Under the pieces are notes generated by a model, which had not been told where the DNA came from, did not search any database, and saw only the letters and a program-made list of their open reading frames with translations. From Candidatus Nanosynbacter sp. TM7-074 (GTDB lineage: Bacteria; Patescibacteriota; Saccharimonadia; Saccharimonadales; Saccharimonadaceae): a DNA stretch of 64,000 nucleotides. Location of the stretch: positions 248,001-312,000 of the forward strand of contig NZ_CP158487.1 in the NCBI RefSeq assembly GCF_041006295.1. The letters run 5' to 3'. The first letter of the stretch is position 1; each line of letters opens with the position of its first letter. Position numbers and translations under genes: made by a program. Shown here piece after piece: positions 16,653-24,918 of the stretch.

Positions 16653-17669
16653 CTACAGGCTGGTTGCGATTTTTTGGATTTGATCGTTGGAGAGATTAGC
16701 ATCGCCGCTGATCTGGTATAAAATTCCGCCGTTCACCCAGGCAGCTTCTTTACCTCCGCTATAAATGGTTAATCCGTCAATCATCGTAGTATTTGGTGAT
16801 TTATGCTTTTCGGAGAAGAATTCCTTAACGGCTGATGAGTTCCAGCCACTTTTTTGTTGGGTTATGGTGTAAGCTGAACTGCCGTCAGCGTAGGCATAGC
16901 GCATGCTAACTTCGCCTGATTTGAACTTAATTGGACCGTTTAGTGCGTAGCCGTCTGGTTTGTAGCCTGGATATTTGGCGTCAATTCCTGACTGAATTGC
17001 CGCCATCCTTATGGAAATGTTTGGCATACTTAGATATGTCAAATAGCCGCCAAGTAGCATTACCGCAAGACCAACAGAAAAGGTATTCAACCAGCGTAGT
17101 GCGCTGCCTTTTTTCTGGCGTCGTCGAACTTTTTTATTGCTAGTAATTTCATTTGATAAGGCTTTTTCGATAGCTTCATTTTTTAATTCTTTAGCGGTTT
17201 TTATGGCTGGCTTTTCGATTTTTTTCGGGGCAACTAATGGATTATTATTGGTAGCTAGCGGTCGACGGTCTTTTCGTAGTTTGCCATTAACGCTAAGATT
17301 TCTGTTTTGGGCACGACGAATGACCGGATGAGCCTCGGCTGGGCGGTTAACGACGATTCGCTCTGGGGTTGGCTTGCTGACTGTTGGCGTAGCAAATTTC
17401 TTTACGGCAACATGTTGCTGCACGGAAGCGCGGGTCTTCTGAGGTTTGGCAGCCAGTGCTGTACGTTGCGGCATCTTAACGTGTCGGCGATTTAAAGTAC
17501 TCGATTTTTGAATGTGATTAGCATGGATGTTTGATACTGCGGTACCGCGGCTGTTGATTGGCTGTACCTTTTTTACTTCAGTTTTCTTTACGTCAATGTC
17601 ATCCATCACCATGCCAGTTATGGTGTTGTAGGCTCGCCCATTGATAACTACATAATTTTTACTCGTCAT
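16653..17669 (-). CDS. Membrane protein with DUF4367-like C-terminal domain
   Basis: 338 residues. A long basic, low-complexity cytoplasmic part (1-190) precedes a single membrane helix (about 193-213) and an outer domain of about 120 residues. Its end (GKEAAWVNGGILYQISGDANLSNDQIQKIATSL) resembles DUF4367 domains. The start ATG has a GGGGG Shine-Dalgarno-like run and an upstream TATATA. It is divergent from the PEGA protein gene and probably belongs to the same envelope block. Function unknown. Confidence 0.7.
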   Translation of the reverse strand: MTSKNYVVINGRAYNTITGMVMDDIDVKKTEVKKVQPINSRGTAVSNIHANHIQKSSTLNRRHVKMPQRTALAAKPQKTRASVQQHVAVKKFATPTVSKPTPERIVVNRPAEAHPVIRRAQNRNLSVNGKLRKDRRPLATNNNPLVAPKKIEKPAIKTAKELKNEAIEKALSNEITSNKKVRRRQKKGSALRWLNTFSVGLAVMLLGGYLTYLSMPNISIRMAAIQSGIDAKYPGYKPDGYALNGPIKFKSGEVSMRYAYADGSSAYTITQQKSGWNSSAVKEFFSEKHKSPNTTMIDGLTIYSGGKEAAWVNGGILYQISGDANLSNDQIQKIATSL

Positions 17670-17757
17670 TAATCCCCCTAATGTTTATTCCTGTATATAT
17701 AGTACAAATCGCCTACGGTTTTTTCAAGTATGCAAATATGCTATAATTTCCGTAATT

Positions 17758-19254
17758 ATGTATCGACAAAGAAATCGTACTAAGGAACTCGCAAGGCGAG
17801 CCTTTGTGTACACGTTAATGACATTATCGCTTATTACTCTTCTGGTATTTTTAACTTTTAGAATGCTTGGCTATACATTTAATCCTAATACAAAAGAATT
17901 GCAGCAAACGGGACTAGTCCAATACGAATCTCATCCAAGCGGAGCGCTGGTCTATGTTGATGATATGGAGTTGCGTAGGACCTCAACAAAGAGTACTGTG
18001 CTTCCAGGAAAGCATACATTTGCAATGAAGTTAAACGAATACGAGCCATGGCAGAAGACTCTAGATATTAAATCTAACACCGTAACCAATCTGAATTATG
18101 CCAGGCTCATTCCGATAAAACGCGACACTACGGAGGTAAAAACCTTTGATTCGGTGCAGGCCATCTCCTTATCTCCGAACGGTGGTTTTTTGATGGGCTT
18201 TGGTACAAAGGACAAAACTCCGTTCATGACTGTCGGTGATATCCGAGACACCAATAAAGGCAAAGAGAAATTTACGGAATATAATCTCAGTACAAGTCTC
18301 TTGGCTGGCTATTCCCTGTCTGCTGACGGTCACGTATTTTCGGTGGCGGAATGGGACCGCGACTCGCGATATGCTTTAGTCAAGCACTCATATTCAGCAG
18401 AAAATAATGCCACGGGCGTGCAGTGGCTGGTTTTTGACAGAGAGAATCCGGAGAAGATTATCGACGTAACGACTATGACGGGCTTAAGTGTAAAACAAAT
18501 TAGTTTCGCAGGAACTGGCGCTCACTCGGTATATATGTTGCAGGAGAGCGGTGAGCTTCGTCGAGTTGATCTGGACAGCTCGACGATTTCTAGTCCAATT
18601 TTAACTGGCGTAGAGTCATTTAAGTTATACGGTGACGATCGGCTATCTTATGTGTCGGTTGTTGACGGCAAAAAAGTCGCAGGAATTTGGAAGCGGGATT
18701 GGAAAGAGCCGTTCGTTATCGGTAAATTCACCGCAGATAAGGCGCTGATTATTCGTATCTCTCGTTACTTTAATAAAGATACTGTAGTTTTGGCGGTTGG
18801 TCAGGATATGACAATTTATAGAGGAAATATATCAGACTCTAAGGACCGACAGAAAGAATTTTTACAAACTGCAAAAAATATTAAGACCGAAAACGCAACG
18901 ACCAGTATGACCCTGGATAATGCTGGGCGGTTTATAGTGACACAAAACGGTGCAGCGTTACAATCGTATGATTTGGAGCGTAAAAAGTTGTCTCGGGTGT
19001 TTAATATTGGTGTTGCACAAGAGGTGAAGTGGCTTGATAATTTTTATATCCGTAGTGTATCGGCTAGCGGAAAGATGGAGATTCGTGAATTTGACGGCAC
19101 TAACGCACATACTTTACTGGATGTAAAAAGCGGCATGGATTCGGTTTTATCAGCTAATCAGCGTTATGTCTATGGAATTACGGTTAACGCGTCTGGAAAA
19201 TTTGTCCTGAACAAAATGAACATGGACAATGGCTCAATAGGATTCTTTAACTAA
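17758..19254 (+). CDS. PEGA-domain surface protein with propeller-like region
   Basis: 498 residues: one N-terminal membrane helix (about 17-38), a PEGA domain (about 53-115, SHPSGALVYVDDMELRRTST and the PGKHTFAM turn), then about 380 residues of repeating beta-rich units (SLSPNGGFLMGF, SLSADGHVFSVAEW and similar) suggestive of a beta-propeller. PEGA domains occur in surface proteins of wall-bearing bacteria. TATAAT (17742-17747) lies 10 bp before the ATG. Convergent with the sortase gene. Confidence 0.8.
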   Translation: MYRQRNRTKELARRAFVYTLMTLSLITLLVFLTFRMLGYTFNPNTKELQQTGLVQYESHPSGALVYVDDMELRRTSTKSTVLPGKHTFAMKLNEYEPWQKTLDIKSNTVTNLNYARLIPIKRDTTEVKTFDSVQAISLSPNGGFLMGFGTKDKTPFMTVGDIRDTNKGKEKFTEYNLSTSLLAGYSLSADGHVFSVAEWDRDSRYALVKHSYSAENNATGVQWLVFDRENPEKIIDVTTMTGLSVKQISFAGTGAHSVYMLQESGELRRVDLDSSTISSPILTGVESFKLYGDDRLSYVSVVDGKKVAGIWKRDWKEPFVIGKFTADKALIIRISRYFNKDTVVLAVGQDMTIYRGNISDSKDRQKEFLQTAKNIKTENATTSMTLDNAGRFIVTQNGAALQSYDLERKKLSRVFNIGVAQEVKWLDNFYIRSVSASGKMEIREFDGTNAHTLLDVKSGMDSVLSANQRYVYGITVNASGKFVLNKMNMDNGSIGFFN

Positions 19255-19262
19255 CAATTAGT

Positions 19263-20618
19263 TTATCTACCAAATAATCTCTCTATAAGTGTTGGTTCGG
19301 GCTTTCCTGGAATAGCAGATTTGTTATTCTGTGGCTGACTTGTGTTGGATTCAGTTGTTGTGGTAGCTTTATTTGGGTCAGGACTGATCTGTTCAGCGAA
19401 AATCAATAAGCGCTTCTCTGCCGTACCTAAAGGCACGCAGCTAACTAGCGTCAACATTGGCTTGTCTGTGTTTAATTGGACCTTTGAGACTTCAGTTGGC
19501 ATGACGACCTCGGTGGAGGTAATTTTATAAGTGTAGCGCTTGCTGTTGTAATTCATGTAGATGACGTCACCCTTGACTAGTTTTTCATTCTGGGCAAACA
19601 CAAACTTATAGTCGCCTGCAGCAAAGGCATCATTACTGGAGTGTGCGGCAAAAACCGCGTTGCCTACCTGGCCTGGCACAGCGCTGGCCCCAGGAATTGA
19701 GAAGTGGGCGACTCCTCGCCTCATGGCTTCTGACTGAGATTTTGTATCGCTAGCAGCCCCATAAACCACTGGAGCATCAACATTGATTTTAGGAATAATG
19801 ATTCGAGATTCAGAGCTAACCGTAACATCTGTTGACGCGTCAACAATAATATTCTGAGGATTAATTGCACCAGGTGTGGTGTAGGCGGCTACTGCTCCAA
19901 AAATGATGCGATTATATTGTAAAAACATGAAAATTAGTAGCACTGACAGGCCAGCAATCGCCGGGATAAAATGGCGAGATTTTTTGACCTTCTTGGCGGA
20001 ATCTCGAACTTTTTGTTGAATTTGACTACGAAGCTCTTTTATGGCGACCTTTTGTGGGTCTAGAGGCTCGTCGGCGCCTGAATTTGCCTGCCTATTCTCC
20101 CTATTTAGCCTCGATATCTCACGGTTTTTTGCATTAATATTTTCAGCGTAATAACGCTCGTAGTACATTTGATAGTATTTTTGCCAAGCACTGTGATATT
20201 GCTTCCATTGGTCGGCTGAAACTTGGGTGTGGATAGTCGAAGTTTTATTCTGGACTGGGATTATTGCGGTGTCTGATTTTTTTTCTGGTTGGTCTGTCGG
20301 CGTCTCTTGGGTGATTGGAGTTGTTCGCATAGCGTGGCCGGAATTAGCTTGAGCTTGAGGTGTCTGCTGCGAGCTAATATATTGAGGCCGAGTTTCATTG
20401 GTTGGATTGCTATTCGGTTTCGTTTGAGGTTGTGACTGCTGGGGAGTGGCTTGATAATCTTCTGATCGAGCATAGATAGCGTCAAGCTGTCCGCGAATAA
20501 CATCAGCAGCGGCGCTCTGCGAAGCTGCTGGATCACGAGCTGGCGGCGTAAGGGGTCGGCGCTGATCTGATTGCGGCATGCCCACTCGACCGTTTAATTG
20601 ATCATCCGTCGGATACAT
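19263..20618 (-). CDS. Sortase with long cytoplasmic N-terminus
   Basis: 451 residues. Residues 1-130 are Gln/Pro-rich and disordered, 135-215 are charged and predicted coiled-coil, a membrane helix spans 217-236, and the sortase domain covers about 270-410 with catalytic H326 (FAAHSS), C394 (TLVSCVPLG) and R403. It would link LPXTG-type proteins to the envelope; the LPKTG protein at 60032-61180 is a candidate substrate. The TLVSC motif resembles class D/E sortases; class not certain. An AAAGGAG ribosome binding site lies 10 bp from a TATAAT box, so the leader is extremely short. Confidence 0.9.
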   Translation of the reverse strand: MYPTDDQLNGRVGMPQSDQRRPLTPPARDPAASQSAAADVIRGQLDAIYARSEDYQATPQQSQPQTKPNSNPTNETRPQYISSQQTPQAQANSGHAMRTTPITQETPTDQPEKKSDTAIIPVQNKTSTIHTQVSADQWKQYHSAWQKYYQMYYERYYAENINAKNREISRLNRENRQANSGADEPLDPQKVAIKELRSQIQQKVRDSAKKVKKSRHFIPAIAGLSVLLIFMFLQYNRIIFGAVAAYTTPGAINPQNIIVDASTDVTVSSESRIIIPKINVDAPVVYGAASDTKSQSEAMRRGVAHFSIPGASAVPGQVGNAVFAAHSSNDAFAAGDYKFVFAQNEKLVKGDVIYMNYNSKRYTYKITSTEVVMPTEVSKVQLNTDKPMLTLVSCVPLGTAEKRLLIFAEQISPDPNKATTTTESNTSQPQNNKSAIPGKPEPTLIERLFGR

Positions 20619-20664
20619 AACTCCTTTTATTATACGGTAAATCAGCGGTAAATAAAAGTCGTGC

Positions 20665-20693
20665 TTGTGAGCGGGGGTTTATTATGCTACAAT
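20665..20693 (+). promoter_or_regulatory. Promoter of tRNA-Leu
   Basis: TTGTGA (20665-20670), a 17-bp spacer, and TACAAT (20688-20693), about 28 bp before the tRNA. Confidence 0.65.
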
Positions 20694-20721
20694 CATACGG
20701 TAGTTTGAAGCGTTCTCTTGT

Positions 20722-20808
20722 GCCGCGGTGGCGGAATTGGTAGACGCGCTAGACTCAAAATCTGGTGAGCAATAGCTCGTGCCGGTTCAAGTCCGGCCCG
20801 CGGTACCA
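20722..20808 (+). tRNA. tRNA-Leu (anticodon CAA)
   Basis: A class II tRNA with a long variable arm (GGTGAGCAATAGCTCGT), acceptor GCCGCGG/CCGCGGT, anticodon stem CTAGA/TCTGG with loop CTCAAAA, T-arm GGTTCAAGTCC and encoded CCA. Confidence 0.95.
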
Positions 20809-20826
20809 GAGATGGCTTCAGGCTTA

Positions 20827-20852
20827 ATCGTCCAACTTTTGGGCGATTTTTT
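20827..20852 (+). terminator. Terminator of tRNA-Leu
   Basis: A 7-bp stem, ATCGTCC with GGGCGAT, then T6. It has the same design as the tRNA-Gln terminator at 48094-48116. Confidence 0.85.
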
Positions 20853-20865
20853 ATGCAAAGAAAAC

Positions 20866-20935
20866 AGCCCGCAGAAAGGCATTATGCCGAGGCTTTATGC
20901 CTTCCAGGCAGGCTACTTCCTTTTTTCTGTGGGCT
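20866..20935 (-). terminator. 3' hairpin/terminator of the 23-residue peptide transcript
   Basis: 12-nt arms (20866-20877 and 20924-20935) pair with one A/C mismatch on the minus strand, enclosing a GGCATTATGCC hairpin. T-rich sequence follows on the minus strand. Confidence 0.6.
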
Positions 20936-20945
20936 TTAAAGCCCC

Positions 20946-21017
20946 TCAGTCGTTTTGACCAGAGAGCAGTATTACGATCATCACTACGATGATGATAGAC
21001 ATCATGTATGCGTCCAT
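20946..21017 (-). CDS. 23-residue single-span membrane peptide
   Basis: A short ORF with a strong Shine-Dalgarno sequence (GGGGGG, 6 nt before ATG). Met-Asp-Ala-Tyr is followed by a 14-residue run of Met, Ile, Val and Leu, then a polar SGQND end: one membrane helix and nothing else. It has its own consensus promoter, an approximately 80-nt leader with a 13-bp hairpin, and a 3' hairpin, so it is a dedicated transcript rather than noise. Not recognised; possible roles are a membrane-protein modulator or a type I toxin-like peptide, both speculative. Confidence 0.55.
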   Translation of the reverse strand: MDAYMMSIIIVVMIVILLSGQND

Positions 21018-21036
21018 GATTCCCCCCTAAGAAATG

Positions 21037-21088
21037 TTTCACTCGCGACCAAGGGCTACTTTCGCCCTTTGACAAGTCACGAGCGAAA
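21037..21088 (-). promoter_or_regulatory. Stem-loop in the 5' leader of the membrane peptide
   Basis: The 13-nt arms 21037-21049 and 21076-21088 pair fully on the minus strand (two G-U), enclosing AAGGGC/GCCCTT. The same 5' arm can instead pair CTTTCGC with GCGAAAG in the centre, so two folds compete just upstream of the ribosome binding site. Confidence 0.6.
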
Positions 21089-21098
21089 GCTTAGTAGT

Positions 21099-21127
21099 AT
21101 CATACAACTAATTGTGTGTAATGTCAA
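21099..21127 (-). promoter_or_regulatory. Promoter of the membrane peptide
   Basis: Minus-strand TTGACA (21122-21127), 17-bp spacer, TATGAT (21099-21104). Confidence 0.75.
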
Positions 21128-21145
21128 ATAGATATTTATGCGAGG

Positions 21146-21937
21146 CTACATTTTGCAGATAGCGGTACTAATTGCCGCTAGTGGCGCTTCTGGCGACCAA
21201 ATCAAGTAGCTGGCGGCACGTGCGCCAACGGTCCCTCGCCAGATTGCCATTGGAGCGTCCCATTTTTGGGTGACGACTTCTCCGCCGTGGGCAATTATTA
21301 GATTGTCCGCATGAAAAACACAAATAGTTACGGGATATGTAATGGTAAATTTGTGAAGTGTCTCAACGAGTTGCGCCAGCTGAATGCTAAAAGTAATCAT
21401 CTTTGGGTAATAAATGGCGCGAAAAATTTTCTGAACTTGCGCCAGACTTGCCACAAAAACCACGCGCGGATTATCTAAGATCTCCTGGAAGCTGTTCTGG
21501 ACCAGGTCAATCGTATCTCTTGTTAATACTACTGGGATTTCTGACTTTTTTATCAATTCTTCGTAGACAATTGCCGTTTGACTATTCCGTCCAGCGTCGC
21601 CGCACAACAGTAATACGTCCGCCCATTTTTCTAAGGCTAGAGCTTCGTTTAGTGCTTCGTTGGCTAGGCTGCCTGATTGGTTAGTTGGTGCAAATAATAC
21701 ATCGGTCATTACCGTGGGGACACTTTTTTTCAATACATCAGGCAGTAATGCGCGAGCTTCGCCGACACCGGCTTTAAGAGCTTCTTGATAACTTTCCGCG
21801 ACCGCTAAAAATCCCAATTTATTGCCGCCAATAATCCCCAGCTTCCCTGCTTGATCGCGCCGTTCTGGCTTATTCCACTCAACATCAGGAAAAAGCGGTT
21901 TGCCCGGTTCTTGTCTGTGCCAAAATTTCATGTCCAT
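21146..21937 (-). CDS. Divergent YjeF-C/NAD(P)HX dehydratase-like (ribokinase-fold) protein
   Basis: 263 residues. GKLGIIGGNKLGFLAVAESYQEALKAGVGEARALLP near the N-terminus and ADVLLLCGDAGRNSQT match the ribokinase-fold C-terminal domain of YjeF, which repairs hydrated NAD(P)H. The C-terminal end is poorly conserved, and the usual glycine-rich catalytic GTGD loop is not evident, so activity is uncertain. The ATG directly follows the stop codon of xth, implying translational coupling. Assignment is tentative. Confidence 0.55.
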   Translation of the reverse strand: MDMKFWHRQEPGKPLFPDVEWNKPERRDQAGKLGIIGGNKLGFLAVAESYQEALKAGVGEARALLPDVLKKSVPTVMTDVLFAPTNQSGSLANEALNEALALEKWADVLLLCGDAGRNSQTAIVYEELIKKSEIPVVLTRDTIDLVQNSFQEILDNPRVVFVASLAQVQKIFRAIYYPKMITFSIQLAQLVETLHKFTITYPVTICVFHADNLIIAHGGEVVTQKWDAPMAIWRGTVGARAASYLIWSPEAPLAAISTAICKM

Positions 21938-22738
21938 TTACAAATTTACCTCAATACTCACCGGACAATGATCACTACCCATTTGTTCGGGGTGAATTTG
22001 TGGATTAGTGACGCGATTTGCAATTTCACGTGATGCCAACCAATAGTCAATCCGCCAACCGACATTGCGCGCCCTAGCATTAGCCCAGTGTGTCCACCAA
22101 GTATAAGCGCCGGTTTTTTCGGGAAAAACTGCCCGGAATGTATCAATAAAGCCAGCGTCCAAATAATTTTGGAAGCCCTCGCGCTCTTCGTCGGTGAAGC
22201 CGTGTTTGCCAACGTTAGGTTTGGGATTTGCTAAGTCAATTTCTTTATGCGCCACGTTCATGTCGCCGCAGTATAGTACCGGCTTTGACAGTTCCAATTC
22301 CTGTAGATAAGCTAATACTGCCTTATCCCATTTTTCATGGCGTAAACCCAGGCGACTCAAGTCTCCTTTGGAGTTTGGTGTGTAGCAAGTAACCACCCAG
22401 AAACTGTCAAACTCAGCCGCGATAATCCGCCCCTCGTCAGCTGGATTGCCATATTTATCATCAGTTAGGTCGAATCTTTCAATTATATTTTGTGGAAATC
22501 CATCATGCCAATTCAGTGGTGGGATTTTTGAGAAAATTGCCGTACCAGAATAGCCTTTTTTAGCGGCAGAATAAAAATGCTCGTGATAATCTGGAAGGTC
22601 GATTTCAACTTGGTCTCGTGCGGCCTTGGTCTCTTGTAGACATAAAATATCCGGATTGTACTTATTGATGAATTGCGCAAATTCGCCCTTGTTGATGACT
22701 GCGCGAATACCGTTTACGTTCCAGGAGAATAATTTCAT
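21938..22738 (-). CDS. xth: Exodeoxyribonuclease III-type AP endonuclease
   Basis: 266 residues of the exonuclease III/APE family, which cuts DNA at abasic sites in base-excision repair. Motifs: WNVNGIRA at the start, LCLQETKA with the metal-binding Glu, YCGDMNVAH, WWTHWANAR, and the C-terminal GSDHCPV with the catalytic His/Asp. Length normal. Minus-strand TAAAAT ends 6 bp before the ATG. Confidence 0.95.
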   Translation of the reverse strand: MKLFSWNVNGIRAVINKGEFAQFINKYNPDILCLQETKAARDQVEIDLPDYHEHFYSAAKKGYSGTAIFSKIPPLNWHDGFPQNIIERFDLTDDKYGNPADEGRIIAAEFDSFWVVTCYTPNSKGDLSRLGLRHEKWDKAVLAYLQELELSKPVLYCGDMNVAHKEIDLANPKPNVGKHGFTDEEREGFQNYLDAGFIDTFRAVFPEKTGAYTWWTHWANARARNVGWRIDYWLASREIANRVTNPQIHPEQMGSDHCPVSIEVNL

Positions 22739-22797
22739 ATAGCCATTTTAGCGAATTTCTTGTAATCAGGGTAGTCTCACCCCGTAAATATTCTAAT

Positions 22798-24051
22798 TTA
22801 TGCCATCAATTCTCGGTAGAGTGATATATATTTCTCTGTCATTATTTTTGCAGAAAGTTGCTCGCATTTTTGTTTTGATCCACGGGATAGCTTATTGCGT
22901 AGTGCGACATCACTAGCAAGGAGTGTCATGCCCTTGCTGATTGCTGAAGCTGACGGCAATGTTCTAATACTGTTTGTTTTGTCGACGCCAACATCCAGCT
23001 GGTCGTCACAATATAATATTGGTAGCTCTGCTGCCAGTGCTTCAAGTATAACCATCGGCTGATTGTCAAAATGATATGACGTCAGGATAAATACGTCAGA
23101 ACTTTTCAGATGTTTTGCGATGTTATCGAGGCGATGGACTTGTCCAAGCAGTTTAATATTGGATGTGTCGGTTGCCAACTGTTTAATTAACGGCATTTGA
23201 TTACCGTCACCAATGAGTACAAGCTCAGCGTTTGATAATTTCGCTATCTTGAAGGCTTCCACCATTGTGTCGATGCGTTTCTCGTTGGATATTCTACCAA
23301 TACTGATGAAGCGAACTGTATTTCTGTCCTTCTTTACCGCTGTATTGCTGATTAGTTTATGCAGTCCCTTGTTATAACCATTCGGAATGCTTTTTTTAAT
23401 AAACTGTTTGTTCGGAGAGGCTGCCTGTATATACTTCAGCATATACTGCGACGGCGTAACGATTGCGTCAACTGCATTTGCCATAAGTGCTTGTGATTTC
23501 CAGTATGACTTGCCAAAATGAGGACATTCCCTAAATATAGAATCTTTAGAACTGACGTTAATCGGTTTTTGTCGGCGTATCAAGTGAAGCTTAAATGCTA
23601 ATAATCGATAAGCTATTGTGGCGGCTAGCATCTTTGATTTGGCGTAATATGGCACTGAACCCGCCATGTTGGTGTGAAATGTATGAACATGAGGGATATG
23701 CTGCATCTTAGCAATCCTGGCGGACAAAATGAGAGCTCCAGTGTCTGTTTGGCTGTGAATAACGTCAAATTGATGATTTTTTGTGATACTTTTCGCAATG
23801 CGAGCGGTACTCGAGAGAATGGCGGTATGTTTTAAGGCGCCGGGCGGCTGAACTGACTTTAGGGCGATATACTTGGCGTTTTTTGGTGGCGTGAAATTTT
23901 TTTCAGGTACGATCAGTGTGACGTGGTGTCCCATCGCGGATAATTCATCGATTTGTGATTGAATAGATCTACTAACTCCGCTTGATGATGGATAATAGTC
24001 GTCTAGAACCAGCGCGATTTTTAGTGATGCAGAAAGTTTATTAGATTCCAT
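22798..24051 (-). CDS. GT4-family glycosyltransferase
   Basis: 417 residues with a GT-B fold. The N-terminal domain starts DDYYPSSSGVSRSIQSQIDEL, and the C-terminal nucleotide-sugar site includes SIGRISNEKRIDTMVEAF and the EX7E-like FILTSYHFDNQPMVILEALA. It resembles the divergent neighbour at 24919-26178, so both probably act in glycolipid or cell-surface glycan synthesis. Minus-strand TATACT (24058-24063) ends 6 bp from its ATG and overlaps the TATAAT of the hydrolase gene. Acceptor and donor unknown. Confidence 0.88.
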   Translation of the reverse strand: MESNKLSASLKIALVLDDYYPSSSGVSRSIQSQIDELSAMGHHVTLIVPEKNFTPPKNAKYIALKSVQPPGALKHTAILSSTARIAKSITKNHQFDVIHSQTDTGALILSARIAKMQHIPHVHTFHTNMAGSVPYYAKSKMLAATIAYRLLAFKLHLIRRQKPINVSSKDSIFRECPHFGKSYWKSQALMANAVDAIVTPSQYMLKYIQAASPNKQFIKKSIPNGYNKGLHKLISNTAVKKDRNTVRFISIGRISNEKRIDTMVEAFKIAKLSNAELVLIGDGNQMPLIKQLATDTSNIKLLGQVHRLDNIAKHLKSSDVFILTSYHFDNQPMVILEALAAELPILYCDDQLDVGVDKTNSIRTLPSASAISKGMTLLASDVALRNKLSRGSKQKCEQLSAKIMTEKYISLYRELMA

Positions 24052-24057
24052 GAATTT

Positions 24058-24065
24058 AGTATAAT
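24058..24065. promoter_or_regulatory. Overlapping divergent -10 boxes
   Basis: Minus-strand TATACT (24058-24063) and plus-strand TATAAT (24060-24065) share four bases. Each ends 6 bp from its own start codon (24051 and 24072), so only one promoter can be occupied at a time and both mRNAs should be leaderless. Confidence 0.7.
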
Positions 24066-24071
24066 CGTACT

Positions 24072-24896
24072 ATGGCGAAAATTCCAACCTTGCGGCAGAT
24101 ATATCAGAAATTAAATTGCCAAGAAAAGACAAAAGATGGTATATGCTGGATTCAGTGTAATACAAGATCAAGTAAGACAGTTGCCATCTTTCACGGCGTT
24201 ACTGGCGGAAAGATTGATATGATGCCGCTGGCGGAGCGGTATGTAGGGCTCGGGTATGCTGTTTATGTGTTTGACTTGCCAGGACACGGTGGCTCAAAGA
24301 TGTTACCTTTTCGTACTTATGACGATATGGCAGATTGGATGATGAGAGCTTTAGTCTGCCTTGGTCGTCCAGTTGATGTTCTGATTAGCAATTCTTTTTC
24401 TTCATCTATTGTCTACCATTTAATGCGTAAGGAATTGTTGTCAGAGTCTATGAAGGTTATTATGGGTTGTCCGACTCCTGATCCGTCAAGACTCGCAGAC
24501 GTGCTACAGGGTCTATCTAATCACTTGCCTCATAAGCTTGGTTGGTCTGTCTACAACTCAAAACCGGCTCAGAAGATTCGCGTGGCGGCAGCATTACAAA
24601 CGAGAAGAGAAGACGCTTGGCAATGGTTGTCTGAGTCAGAGCGGTATAAAAAAGAAACGTTGACGCTTGATGATTCAAATACTCTAACGACTTTGTTGTA
24701 TAGACAAAATCCATATCAAGGTGTGATATCTGATATCTATGACGTATCAATCGTCATAGGCGGTAAGGATAATATAATAACTGCGAGAACTCCTGAGATT
24801 ATATGTCAGCTTATACCTCACGCTCAGCTGATTGTAGTACCAGAAGCTGGGCATATTTTGCATTTTGAGGCTGTAGAGCAATATCCAGAAGTGTGA
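24072..24896 (+). CDS. Alpha/beta hydrolase
   Basis: 274 residues of alpha/beta-hydrolase fold. AIFHGVTGGKIDMMPLAERY is the oxyanion segment, DLPGHGGS follows, the nucleophile elbow is SNSFSSS (an unusual NSF in place of GxSxG), and the catalytic His is in EAGHILHFE. Located between two related GT4 glycosyltransferases, so a lipid, acyl or ester substrate linked to envelope glycolipids is plausible but unproven. TATAAT ends 6 bp before the ATG. Confidence 0.8.
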   Translation: MAKIPTLRQIYQKLNCQEKTKDGICWIQCNTRSSKTVAIFHGVTGGKIDMMPLAERYVGLGYAVYVFDLPGHGGSKMLPFRTYDDMADWMMRALVCLGRPVDVLISNSFSSSIVYHLMRKELLSESMKVIMGCPTPDPSRLADVLQGLSNHLPHKLGWSVYNSKPAQKIRVAAALQTRREDAWQWLSESERYKKETLTLDDSNTLTTLLYRQNPYQGVISDIYDVSIVIGGKDNIITARTPEIICQLIPHAQLIVVPEAGHILHFEAVEQYPEV

Positions 24897-24918
24897 GTAA
24901 GTGTGATATTATTTTAAT

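Noticed and set aside
20851-21075. 74-residue frame starting at 21075 over the membrane-peptide transcript
   Set aside because: It runs through the leader hairpin and terminator, has no ribosome binding site, and lies in a different phase from the well-supported 23-residue ORF.
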